Shown here piece by piece: positions 1 through 11,411 of a stretch of 64,000 nucleotides of DNA. The DNA is taken from assembly GCA_013397115.1 (NCBI GenBank), contig VWZW01000879.1:558390-622389 (forward strand). Reading direction: 5' to 3'. Both the position numbers and the translations under genes were made by a program. The notes under the pieces were generated by a model that saw nothing but the letters and a program-made list of their open reading frames with translations, had not been told where the DNA came from and ran no database searches. Every line of letters starts with the position of its first letter. The stretch's first letter is position 1. This DNA is from Edolisoma coerulescens (lineage: Eukaryota; Chordata; Aves; Passeriformes; Campephagidae).

Positions 1-730
1 AAATTCTGCCTCACTGTAGGTGAATGTTCTAAGAAGAGCTTAAACCAAAATATGTTACCTATACAGTGTGAGAGCAGGAAAACAGGGGTTTGCAGTTTCC
101 CAGCTGCATGCTTGCTTTATTTTCTTGGTGTTATTTTTAGGACTTCTATTTGGTATATATTAATTTCTATTGAAGTGTCACTGTCTTTCTGTTGCTGAAG
201 TAAATAAGGATATTGCTGAAGTAAAACCTTGCTCCTACTGGGCAGAATGGCCTTCCCAGCTGGTGCTTCTCACTATGTGCCTGAAAAACCATGGGAACAT
301 GTTTTCAAGTGCAAGGAGTCATTCTGAGATCGTTGAGATCATGCTGTTCCCTAGCTCATGGGCTGTAGGAGGCCAGGCCCAAATGAATCATGTTCAAAGC
401 TGGTCATTCTCTTCTGTGGCCACAGCCTGCTACAGACAAAAAAGAAATTGCTAGTCAAGCCCAGGACTGAAAAGCAAAGAGAGAGATTCAGTGTCAGTTG
501 AAGTCCTTACTGGTTGTTCCTCTACAGAGTAAGGAGGATGCAGTCCTCTTGTTTCCCTAACCTAGCACTGTTCTGTTCTTTCCCTCAAAAGCCTGACACT
601 TTTTGCAGATAAGGTGGAGACCAGACCATTTATTTTGTCTGGAGTAGATGTTTTGCTTTGTCTCAGACAGTGTGGGTTTGTGCAATGTAGTGTAGTGTCT
701 AAATTTCTGTCCTAATGTGAAGAGTAATCA

Positions 731-760
731 TTAAGTGACCAGACAGTTCTGGTCACTTAA
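731..760. repeat. Perfect 13-bp inverted repeat with 4-nt loop
   Basis: The arm ttaagtgaccaga (731-743) is exactly reverse-complementary to tctggtcacttaa (748-760), with loop cagt. The pairing stops at both outer ends, so the structure is too short for a pre-miRNA. It lies in non-coding DNA and no function is assigned. Confidence 0.9.
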
Positions 761-1387
761 AAATCCAGATTTCTATAGCATGCCTTGCTTTGGGGGACCA
801 AAATACGAATAAAGCTACCAGTAATTGCAAGGCAGAGCTGCCGCAGGTGGTGGCAAACAGAGCCAGCACCTCTTCTGAGTAGTGGTCAAAATGGGGAACT
901 GGCACCCCAGGCATTTAGACGGTCCTTTCCCCTAAGAAAGTCTTTTCAGGGAAACATTAGTTTGAAACAACACTGGCGTGCTTATCTTTTTGTGTGGAAT
1001 CTAGATGAGACTGTTTGTTCTAGCAGAACAGCCTAGTGTAAATAAACACTTAAACAGTACTGGCATAAGACATGCAAAGTAATAGGTCAGGCCTCTGTAC
1101 ATAACGTGTATGACAGAGTGATTCTCTGACTTCTCAGCTGAGAGCAGGACCGTGAAGTGCCCAAATTGAGCTGAACTCAACTGTCAGAGTCTTCCCCACG
1201 AGAGAAAGTCATCTCCTGATGGTGTCTGAGCAAGGTCTGTGTAACCCCTCAGACATCAGGATGTACCAGAAACTTATTTCTGTTTCTTTTGGCAGCACAG
1301 ATTTTTTTTACCAAAAGGGAAAACTGGGTATTCCCTCTTTTTCTGTATAACTCTGAGGAGTGTTTAGTAGGAAGAGCTTTGGATGGA

Positions 1388-1405
1388 GGGTGGGGGTGGG
1401 GGGGG
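1388..1405 (+). other. G-rich tract with G-quadruplex potential
   Basis: Runs of 3, 5 and 8 G separated by single T residues lie on the + strand. The 8-G run can be split to give four G-tracts. This is a sequence motif only; folding is not shown. Confidence 0.6.
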
Positions 1406-4400
1406 TTCTTTTGCATTCCCAAACAGGGTATTGTTACTTAATATTTGATGGTGAAATATGTAACGTTAGATTCCACTGCAGAAGACCTGTATTGTGGCGG
1501 TATTTCAGGAAATCTCGAAATTTTAATTTTTAAAGTAACCGAAGTGTTCCATCCAGTTTCTATTCTGTCAAGAACAGTTACCTCTTTGCAGTTCTGTGGT
1601 TCTTTATAGCACAGAAAAGCTGTTTATTGTCTTCTCAAGTGAGGGCCACAAGATCCAGAAGTTGAGGCTACTTTGTGATTTTGTTGGATTGCATTTCTCT
1701 CCCATTCAGACTACTTACCCCTCTGACTGCTAGCTGTGGATTTCCCATTAATCTCAAGATAACCAGAACAGGGGTAGGAACTAATTTGTCTGCACCAGTT
1801 TTTCCAAATAAGTTAAACTTGACAGCTGATTCACTCAAAGTACAAAGATAAAGACAGAACCCCATTGGCACAGAGCAAGTGAGACGAGCAACAAGGAGGG
1901 TTGCTGTCAGTAAGCTTCCGTGTAACTTTTGGCACAGAGATGATTTTTCTGACAGCCTAATTTCATCTTTTAAGCAAGAGTGCTGAATTGTTGCTGACTA
2001 CCTACACTCAAAAAGGCTGGAAGTCACTCCAGTGTGAAGTGTTTATTAGCACACCAAGCAGTGGGAGCGAAGCTACAGGTACATGCTGGCGCTGCGTTCA
2101 GCGTTCGCTGACAAAAGGCGCGCTACAAGACAAATTTCTCAGTGATTTTGCTTTCTGACCTGCGCTCTGCACAAGTGCCACATGGAGCAGGAAAGTCAGA
2201 GCTCTCTGTGCCAATGCTGTTGACATGGCCAGACAGCCCTAAATGTTATAGCAGTTATTTTCTATAGTGAAACAAATTTGCAAAGCACATAAATGCAGAA
2301 GTCAGAAAGAAAGTAAAAGAAGATGGGATAGCAAAGCTGGTTTCTTTTCTGGATTAGTCTGAAGGAATAAAACCTAGATAAATAAGAGGCCTTCAGGAGT
2401 GATGGTACTTGCTCTGAAGAACAACCATAGTAGGTCCTGTTGAGGGGTTTCCTGTCCTGGGAGCCTGACTGTGGCTGTGGCTGGCTGGTAATGTTTAGGA
2501 AGAAGCAGAAGTACAAAATGGTGCTTTCTCCAGTGAGCCTGATGCCTCCTGCCCCTTTCCAGGGTAGTTGCCCCCTGTTAGCATGATCCCAGCTTCACCA
2601 ACAACAAAGGTTAGTTATAAGAAGAGTACAGGAAGCAGCAGCAGAACTCTTCAAGCGTTTACAGTTCAAAAATTGTTTTTGATACAAAAGGGACTTTGTA
2701 GATCAATCACATGTGCAGATTTCAGCTTGAAAAAGATCTGCTAATCAGCAGAACCACTCCTGCTGTGAAGGGAAAATTAGGCCTCGGAATATTCCAGTTT
2801 AGATTGTAAAAGTTTGCAGAGGCACATGCTGTACACATGAATATTTGTGAAAATTAAATAAATCTTGAACTCATGAAGGTTTATTTTAAACACAGAAATA
2901 TCTGAATAAGCACCTGTAACGGCATGGATCCTTGAAAGTGAAAAAGCCACTGTTACTTTTTGTTGTAGATGACAGCATCACACATAAGTTTCTTTCCTTT
3001 CTGCCTCATTTCCTTTTTCGGATGCTTGTGGGTATCTGATTTTAAAGAAGAAAGCTTTCTGAAGAAACTAGACAAGTGTTTCATTCTAATTATTAACTTT
3101 AGGAAAACCTTGTTCAAAATGTTTAAGGATGTTATGTGTGTTAGGTGCCAGAAATGGAATGCATCAGATTGAAGGCTACATGTATGCGTAACTCTAACTT
3201 ATTTCTCTTTTAAACGCTGTATATTAAATTACAGTACCTTAATAATTTCCTTTGCAAATATAAACCCTTTTGGGGGCATCTGGGTCCTCAAAGGTATTTA
3301 GGCATTTAAATACTTTCCAGGAGTGAGACTTTTGCCTTTTAGAATGTCATTAAATAATACCCTTAAAATACCATCTAAAAATATTGCTTTCATGTCTTTG
3401 TTATACTCTACTTCTTCTTTAAAATCAGATTTTTAGATAAAAAGTTGAAAGATAATAAAGTTGATCTATATGTTTAAAAGTTTACAGAGATACATCAGTG
3501 AGTCTTTACTGCCCATTCTGAATACATTGTAAATGTGAGAGAACCAGAGATAAACCAGGGAGTGTTTATTCTGTGTATATGTGTGTCTGGTATTCACCAG
3601 CAAAGTTGGAACAGAGGGACAGGGCAAGCTGATTGTTTTGATTCATTCAGTATTTCTCTGGAGGTGTCTCAGGCTCCATCAGCTTTACTGAATGTGCTTC
3701 AGGATTTCGTGATCAAGAGTTGTTTAGATTGGTTATGGTGTAAGCCTCATTAAACACCCATGAAATGCCCATAGTCCCCAGCAGGTTGCTGTGCTGGAAT
3801 GTAAGGGAGCTTGAAAATCAAAGACCCGTTCCTCCAGGAGATGTGCAATCTAAGAGAAGGTGGCACAAAGCTGTAATTCACTGACATAATGCTTATGAAC
3901 TTTATAAATACTACAGTGATGATGTAGCAAGGGTTATGTGATGGATCGTGAGGACGCAGTTTGCATCTGCCCATCTGGTTGGCAGTGGGCTGTGTAAGTC
4001 TTGGCACTGGAAGCCATTTGACCCTGAGAATGTAATCTGCCTTTTTCTACTTATGGGGTCTAGAAATGATAGTCTGTTTTGTCAAAACCTCTGCAGTGCT
4101 TTGCAGCTTATGATCCCCTTAGTTTAAGCCAGCAGGCTTAGGGGTTTGCTGATGTGTAATGGTTATAGGTGCAGTAAGCCGTGAGAGCAGCTTTAGTGAC
4201 TCTGGGAGCTTGGGTGTTCTCAGGGATAGATGATAGTAAATGTACCCTAGATTGAACAACTAACTTAGATGTCACCATGTGAAGTGTGATTTCTATCTAA
4301 ACCACTGATAAAATTGTAGTCGTGGTTTCCCTGATTGGACACCAACCAAAGTGCTTCTTCAGTTTTCCTCTGTAGGTGACTCAGTTTCCCTGTAACGACT

Positions 4401-5870
4401 ATGGTGTTTAGATATCAGATACAGAAGTCCAGTGGTTTCCCTCTGGTTTGAAGGGAATAAAACTCCAACAAAATGGGAAACTGTAGACAATATTCCCCTA
4501 TAAAGCAGAACTCAGAAAGAGTCTTCACCTCAGGTAAAACTAGCTCTGTTGTGCCGAGGTTTTCAAGGTGTCTTTTTCTATTTTGTACAGTCCTTGTGTT
4601 TGGTGAGAGGCCCTGGTACTCATCCAGGTTCACTATTTAAATTTTGGTTTATTATCTTTTCTTAAAGTATTCTGCTGTATTTTTTATGTCTTCTTGGGCC
4701 TCTGATTACCTGCCTCTGAAAAATTCACCAGGGAAGTCCTGTCCACTGGACAGTCCAGACCCCACAGCAGAGGTACCCTTGCCCTGCAGTTTGGAGGAAA
4801 GGTTGTGTACTCTGCATCCTTGGAACTGCTGCTTATGCACAGCTTCTTTAGTCTGAGAATTGTAACCCTCCAAATGTCAGGGCTCTGAGCTCAAAAAACT
4901 ACAAACATTGCTGGACCTGGAAGTGCCCTTAAAGATCCAGCTGAGACATAGACTCACCCCTCTCCACAAATAGCCATACGCTAATTTTTCAATCTTGGAA
5001 GGAAATAGCAACTTCTGTGTGCACAAACACAAAAATATTTGATTCCTCTGTATATTTCCCAGTGGCTCTAAAATGTAAAGATCAGCCTAGTCAGTATGTG
5101 TGGAACCAGACAGCAATGCTCTTGGGTCACCACCTGGACCTGGCCCATTCACATGCACATTTTGTCTGGGCTAGGAGTCAAGAAGTGCGGCAGAATGTGC
5201 CAACCTTCCTCACAGTTCAGGAGCAAATTAGATTTAGTAGCTGTCATCTGAGGAAGCAGAGCTTTCTTTCCACTGTGGGAGTTTTGAAAATGAAACCAGG
5301 AAGGTCTTCAACAACCAGTGCTTAGGGGGGTCCCTTTTGGGCTGTGTGTTTACAGTGCCTTTGCAAAGTTACTTGCATCAGACCACCTCTTCCTTCCTCC
5401 CCTAAAAAGTCAGCTTGCCTAGGGCTTGCTTTCTGAAGGAGGAAAGGGTACAGTACGTAAGAGAGAGCTCACTTATGCTGATTCTAATGGGCTGTGGAGA
5501 ATAACGGGTTTGTGTATTATAAGGAGAATGAACTGTGTTTAGGCAACTCTTTGTGTGTCTGTTAATATTACAGGGAGTCCTAGCCTGAATATACAGCAGA
5601 CTGGACAGGTCAGAAAAACAACGAAAAGCATTGCTGGAAGTTTGTTTTCATAGCATTTGCTGAAGTGTTCATTGAGATTGTAGCTTCTGGGTTAGATACT
5701 TAATACTCTTTAGTGATTCTGTACAGTGTTTGGATTCAGATTTGGATGAGAAGGGAAAACTTTTGCCTATAAATATAAACTGAACATGCATCACTTAAAG
5801 ATTTTATTACCTGTTTTATTCAAACCATGTGGGAGTTTGCATTGTATGAAGTCCTGATTAAATTATAGTG

Positions 5871-5899
5871 TCTTCACAATGCCAAGTGCATTGTGAAGA
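5871..5899. repeat. Perfect 12-bp inverted repeat with 5-nt loop
   Basis: The arm tcttcacaatgc (5871-5882) is exactly reverse-complementary to gcattgtgaaga (5888-5899), with loop caagt. The stem does not extend beyond 12 bp. It sits about 200 bp upstream of a CR1 copy and is not part of the CR1 consensus I recognise. Confidence 0.9.
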
Positions 5900-6107
5900 T
5901 CCTGTTAGGAGGCAAAAAATTCCCACTGCTAAGACATTAAAGAAATGAACACTGGATATGAAAAATGCTCTCTATTTTGTAGCAAGGGAACATTTTGGCT
6001 CATTTGTTTTTACACAAAAACCTGTTGTTCCTTATGGAGATTTCCCAAGTGCCAAAGAAAATTCAACTTTCTCTGCATGAAAGTGTTGGCTGTTGAGTTC
6101 TGTGCAG

Positions 6108-6476
6108 GGTCCAAAGAGGAGCAATGAAGCTGGCGAAGGCTCTGGAGCAGAAGTCCTAGGAGGAGCAGCTGAGGGAGCTGGGGTTGTTTAGCCTGGAGAA
6201 AAGGAGGCTCAGGGGTGACCTTAACACTCTCTACAACCACCTGAGAGGTAGTGAGGGGTTGGCTTCTTCTTCCCAGCAACTAGTGATAGATTGAGAAGAT
6301 ACAGTCTTAATCTGTACTTGGGGAGGTTTAGGTTGGACTTTAGGAAGAATTTCTTCACAGAAAAACACTGGACGTCGCACTGAATGCTGTGGTCTAGTTG
6401 ACAAGGTGGTTGTCAGTCATAGGTTGGACTCCGTGATCTCAGAGGTCTTTTCCAACCTGATAGATTCTGTGATTTT
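6108..6476 (+). mobile_element. CR1 LINE, 5'-truncated 3' end, sense orientation
   Basis: This is a characteristic avian CR1 3' segment. Recognisable blocks in order are gcaatgaagctggcgaagg, ggagctggggttgtttagcc, the gaaaaggaggctcaggggtg block, a gaagaatttcttcac block, and the terminal gaggtcttttccaacctg followed by attctgtgat. It is about 370 bp, whereas a full CR1 is several kilobases, so only the 3' tail was inserted, as is usual for this LINE. It is diverged and non-coding. It lies in the presumed intron 5' of the first visible RPS6KA2 exon. Its presence, with the copies near 9.2 and 29 kb, is the main evidence that the DNA is avian or close to it. Confidence 0.92.
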
Positions 6477-8639
6477 GTTAAAACTGCTCTCACGTTGCGG
6501 AACAGCAGGCTCTTCCTGTTGTCCGAAGCAGGGCAGAATTATTAAGTCTTTGCCTAAATATTGGTAAAAAATTAAAATCAACTTCCCTGTCTTTCTCCCT
6601 GTCAACAGACTGATTCACATAGGAACACACATTTTTGTGTGCTTGTCATTTCTGCTGTAGGTAAATGCAGCAATATTGCCCAGTCCTTTCCTGTCCACAC
6701 ATTTCTTCCAGTGTAACTCTGCTATTATAATAGTATCAAATTATAGGTCCCTGCATAGTTGTATGTTCATTTGGAAAGCAGCTTCAGACACTTAGTGTGC
6801 TGATGTGTGAAATAGCTTTGTTTTATTCCCCAAAGAGCACACAGGACAGGACTCATAAGCAAGCTTCAGCTTTCTTCGTGAGCAGTTCAGCAGCAGAAAC
6901 TGTGGTGGGAGTCCTATCATCCAACAGCATTGGTGCTTGGGTTTGACTGAGCTTTTGAAGGAACTCTTCCAGTCGTCTCCCTTTGCTGTGCCTTGGTTTG
7001 CCAAGCACAGCAATTTCGGAGCACAAAAGCCAAGTTCCCTCCCGATGAAACTCACTCAGGAGCCCACCCAGTGCCCTCCGGCCTCTCGTGGCCATTCAGG
7101 TCATGGCCCCAAAGCGCCACAAAAGGTGTGGGGCAGCCTCAGGTCCTAGCACCCGCTGTTATTTTCCATAGATTGGAACCACAGTGTTTATTAGTGCACC
7201 CACAGGTTTAAGCCAAAGTTTCAGGCTTTGTTATAAAGACATTGAGTGCACCTGTGTTGATATTTTTCACAAGATATAACACAGAACTGTCTTAAATCTT
7301 TCCATCTTTTTGCTAGGTTAAAGTGCCCATGCCCTTGACTTCTAATCCTTGAGCAGTTCCATGGGCCTTAGCAGCATCTGAGTGTTGCATTATTCAGGTT
7401 TTCATGTGATGATTCTCTAGAGAGCACAAAGGTGTTTCAAATCTGAAGTCAAAGAAAGCACTGAAAAAACCTGCTGGTTTCTTTGGCAGAAAATACATGT
7501 TCTGTACCTGTGATCAAATTATATAAGCTTGTTCTAAATGTTTGTTGAGTCACTCTTCTGTCAGTGAAATACAGAAAAAATGACTTTTTAAAATATAAAA
7601 ACCCCCAGCAGCTCATGCAGGTTGCATTTGAATTTGCCCCCTGGCTATTCCAGCCAGTAAAGGAGTGGTAGCTGGGGGTTTTTTTCAGGAACGAGTGGTT
7701 CATCATACTCATGGCTTTTCTGATAGTAGAAAGCAATTTTTCAGATCATCTTATAATTTTCAGTCAATTTGCCATCTACCTCTTTAAAGTTTCAGTTGAT
7801 CCTGTGTACTTGCCATGGTGAATAAGTAGCAATGGTGACACTTGAAACTGCAGCTCCTGTAGGTACCACTATTAAAAGGTTTTCAAACCCAAACTCATCC
7901 TTCAAACTCTCCATTTTAGACTTGATCAAGAGTTTCACTGAGGTTTGCTTTCCCTTGGATTATTCTTTTTTATCGTATTCATTGCATTGTGTATCTTATG
8001 ACAGTTATTTGCAGTTACTCCCAAATTAGTTGTTGTTTTACAGAAAAGACCACGTTTGATATTTTTTATTGTCAAGTAGCAGATTGCTGTTAATTGCTTT
8101 TGCTGTAGATTCAGGAATGGAGAAACTACACAGATAATTGATCTGAAGCCACAAGTGAAATGTTTATCCTGTTTGAAAATGTGATGCAATTCCATTTTAT
8201 CTGTAGAAAAGCTCCTTTTATCAGGAAAGGACTGGGAGGTGCAATGGCGTTTGTGAGCCCTCACACCCCTCATCAACGCTAGCTGCAAAGCAGAGAGAGG
8301 AGAGAAAAACACAGCTTAGTTTAATTGGAACAGATCTATGAAGACTGACATGAAGCTTCAGCTAAAAGAATGAGTCCAAAATGAGACTGTCACTGCTGGC
8401 CGTGTACAGTGCTCTGCCTGGGCCAAGAACCTGGGAGTGAGGACTAGCTGATCTTCAGGACAATCACAGAGGCTCAGTGGTTCTGCTTTGGAAGCCTAGC
8501 TTGTGTCCTTGCCTGGGTCTGTGCCATGTAAACCCAGTGGTGTGGTACTCCAGGAGGGTGCCTTGTGCCTCACACTACTACTGAGGCATCATGTGGAAGG
8601 CACCTGAAGAAGTCCCATGGCCCACCTCTGACCTAGGGT

Positions 8640-8925
8640 GGTACAGTGATGCTTTTGTGTCATTCCTCACAGATACTTGCCTAACTCGTTCTCAGACTGT
8701 CTCTATCACTCTGTTGTTACAAAATGCTTCCTAGCATCTGTCCAGTATCTGCCTGGCCACAGCTGAAGCTGTTAATTCATCTTCTCTCTATCAAGAACAG
8801 TTTCCTCTTCACAGTTCTCTTCCATATCTTGAGGTTTGTTATGTTTAGCTTCTGTCTTCTGCAGGCTGAGAATCTTTTACGTTCCTTTCCTTCCTCAGGG
8901 TTCATTTTTCCTAGATACTCATTTT
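8640..8925 (-). mobile_element. Ancient CR1-like relic, antisense
   Basis: The sequence follows the reverse complement of old amniote CR1-type 3' regions: a ttgcctaactcgttctcaga block, a poorly kept middle, then a pyrimidine-rich stretch with tgttatgtttagc and a cttctgcaggctgaga block corresponding to the usual 'tctccaggctgaa' region. It is highly diverged and has no coding capacity. Boundaries are approximate. An alternative is another old CR1/L3-class LINE; a masking run would decide. Confidence 0.6.
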
Positions 8926-9230
8926 AGAAGAATTAGTTATACACTGGGTAAGTCAGAGGTGACATTATCTGCTCTGGCTGCATGTCCTGCATCTCAGGTC
9001 CTCTGTGACTGCTTTGTTATGACAGAGTAGTAGAAGTACCCCTGCTCTACCACAAGGATTATTGAAGAATTCAAGAGGTTTAATTGAACTGATAGAGATG
9101 TCTTGCTGCAAAGACAGCAGAGTTGTCATATTGTCGAGATGCTGAATGTTTGTTCCTTTGGAGAATCTCGTTCAGAAAAAATTCCTCGAACAAGCCAGCC
9201 CTTGGGTAGATGGATTTGTAAAATGGTGTG

Positions 9231-9328
9231 ATTCTTGGGATGTCATGTGCAAGGCCAGGAGTTGGTCTCGATGATCCTGATGGGTCCCTTCCAACTCAGC
9301 ATATTCTGTGGGTCCATGATTCTGTGAG
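9231..9328 (+). mobile_element. Short CR1 3' tail, sense orientation
   Basis: The last ~100 bp of a CR1 element are recognisable from caaggccaggagttggtctc, tcgatgatcctgatgggtcc, cttccaactcagcatattct and the terminal tgattctgtga. The tail sequence (gggtcccttccaactcag) differs from that of the copy at 6.1-6.5 kb (gaggtcttttccaacctg), so the two come from different CR1 subfamilies. Confidence 0.85.
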
Positions 9329-10244
9329 GATTTCCGGAGGGTGGCTGCTTGCAGCTGTCAACCTCTACTCCCCTTCTCCTATGTGTTTAGTTTAAGAATT
9401 AAGCACAACATCAGTGGACAGGATGTACCCAGGCCAGTCGGGCTTTACCAGTGACAACAAAACACTGGTCACTGTTTTATCTTCCCTGCTGCCTTTTTTC
9501 TTCTGCCTCTCTGGCTGGTGTTTGATAAGCCAAATGGAAATCTTTGCATGAAGGTCTGCTTTTCTGATTTTGTCTTAGTCTTGAGGCTTGAAATTTTTTG
9601 TGTCTTGTTTGTCTTGCACTGTCTTGAAGGAGCTTTGTAAGCTTTGTGTTTGCTTTCAATGCTTCTAATTTTAAGAAACCCACTGCCAAAAGAAAGAAGC
9701 TATTGCTGGCAACGCATCGAGTCAGCTGTGCAGCACGTGAATGAACTCTGGAAGTCTTGTAATCCTGCCTGACATCCAAGAGCTTGTTGTTGGTACCACA
9801 GGGCTGCAAATTAGAGGAAGAAAAAAATTGCTCTTTTGGCAAATACAGGCTCAGATGCTTTTAGTCTTCATCTCCTTTGAATTATGTCATGTAGTCTGTT
9901 CTTTCATGGCAGGCTGTGTCTAGCATAGGAGCTGGTACCTCAGTTTAGGAATTACAAGACTTCGGCTGCGCTCACATTTCTGCTGCCAGCCTGCTGTATG
10001 AACACAAGCCAGCTACCCTTACTGCTGCTCCTCTGCTCAATCTCCATATCTGTGATGCTAACTTATTATGCCAGCCTGCTCTTCACAGTGCTTACTGCCC
10101 TTTGGAGGAGTAATAGTCAGATATTAATAAAGATGTTACTAACACCCCTCCCCACTTAAGTGCAACCTACTGCATTATGGAATTTAATGGCTAAAGATTG
10201 CAAATGAAGAAATTGTTAGGAAATGTCTCTTCTGTGTAATGCAT

Positions 10245-10263
10245 TGATTATTTGAAATAATCA
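10245..10263. repeat. AT-rich 9-bp palindrome
   Basis: The arm tgattattt and the arm aaataatca flank a single central g, forming a perfect inverted repeat. It sits inside an AT-rich stretch of about 150 bp with homeodomain-like TAAT/ATTA cores. No function is shown. Confidence 0.8.
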
Positions 10264-11292
10264 GAACTATAAATCAATCCTGTTTTTGAATCAGTTTATA
10301 GCTGTAGTGGAAAGCTAAACTGAAAATACAATAGCTAAATATCCCTGGGATTTTTAACTTCCCTGATGGACTCTGCAAGTCTTTGGCTGTGGTACAAATC
10401 CATTATCTATATGACAAGCATTTGTTTGTTCTGTTCACTGAATAAGTTGCACCATTTGTAACATCCAGTATAATTGCCATTTAACCAAGTTCAGCTGCCT
10501 GCAACTGCAGTGCATTTATGGTTGGTTTGAAACCAAATTCGTAAGCATCCTCTGGGAGTAGCATCCAACTGCTTTTATTGGTTCCCGTAACACAGCAGAA
10601 AAATCTTATTTCCTTTCAAGCATGAGGACAGATTAACAATGAGGTCAACGTTGCCACTTCATGCCATTTTATGTCAGAGTGACAGCAGAGGATAGGGGTC
10701 AGTTGCACTGGTGATGGTTTTCCTCACCATTCCACTGCAGTTGGATCGCTTGTAAACCTTCACCAAACAGCTGGCCAGGCGTTCTGTTCACAACTGTTCC
10801 TGGAGGTGTGCTGGCACTTAGCTGGTTCTCCATAGAAGTTAGATGGCGCAATATGTGAGACTACCATCTGGGAGCTGTTTCAACAGAAGCAAAATTATCC
10901 TCTATTTTCACACTCGTCATGTAGGTCACACATACCAGTTTCAGCTTCCTCGTGGCTGTGGCATTTGCTCCAAGATGGAGATTTTGATGATGTTTGAGGA
11001 GAGACCAGCAATCAGCATCAATGATAGCTTCTCCTTTCTGTTTTCTCTACAGCATTTTCTATCTGCATGTGACAGTAATTGACACACTCGAAAGGTTTCC
11101 ATGGCACAGTAATTTAACTGATGCTTCCTCAGCAGCAGTAGATTATTTTTTTTAAATTTGGGCAAAGCCTGAGTTGTTCAGACAATTGTGCTGTGTTCCT
11201 GGTCTTTGTTTGGGCTATGACATAGTTGCCATTGAGTGGGAACTGTCTTCATCAACACTGTAAACTCAGAATTATCTTTTCTTCTGAAAGGG

Positions 11293-11411
11293 AGCCTACA
11301 TTTCCTCTTTTTCTGTTTCACTTATCTCCTTCTATTTATATGCCTTTCTTTCCTTTTATTTTGATAAATAAATATTTGTCCTACATTTTGCTATCCTTTA
11401 AATCTTTATCT
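11293..11411. repeat. Copy 1 of a ~120-bp diverged direct repeat
   Basis: This segment starts agcctacatttcctcttt, includes ttccttttattttgataaat and ends near atcctttaaatctttatct. It aligns over its length, with a few gaps and substitutions, to 13294-13414. The flanks do not obviously match. I could not assign it to a known family. It is pyrimidine-rich on the + strand. Confidence 0.75.

Noticed and set aside
1561..1610. Similarity between ctgtcaagaacagttacctc here and ctatcaagaacagtttcctc at 8786.
   Set aside because: The shared stretch is only about 35 bp and the flanks differ. It is too short to call a repeat pair by eye.
6010..6279. Leucine- and glutamine-rich open frame on the minus strand.
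   Set aside because: Most of it is the antisense of the CR1 copy at 6.1-6.5 kb and not a gene.
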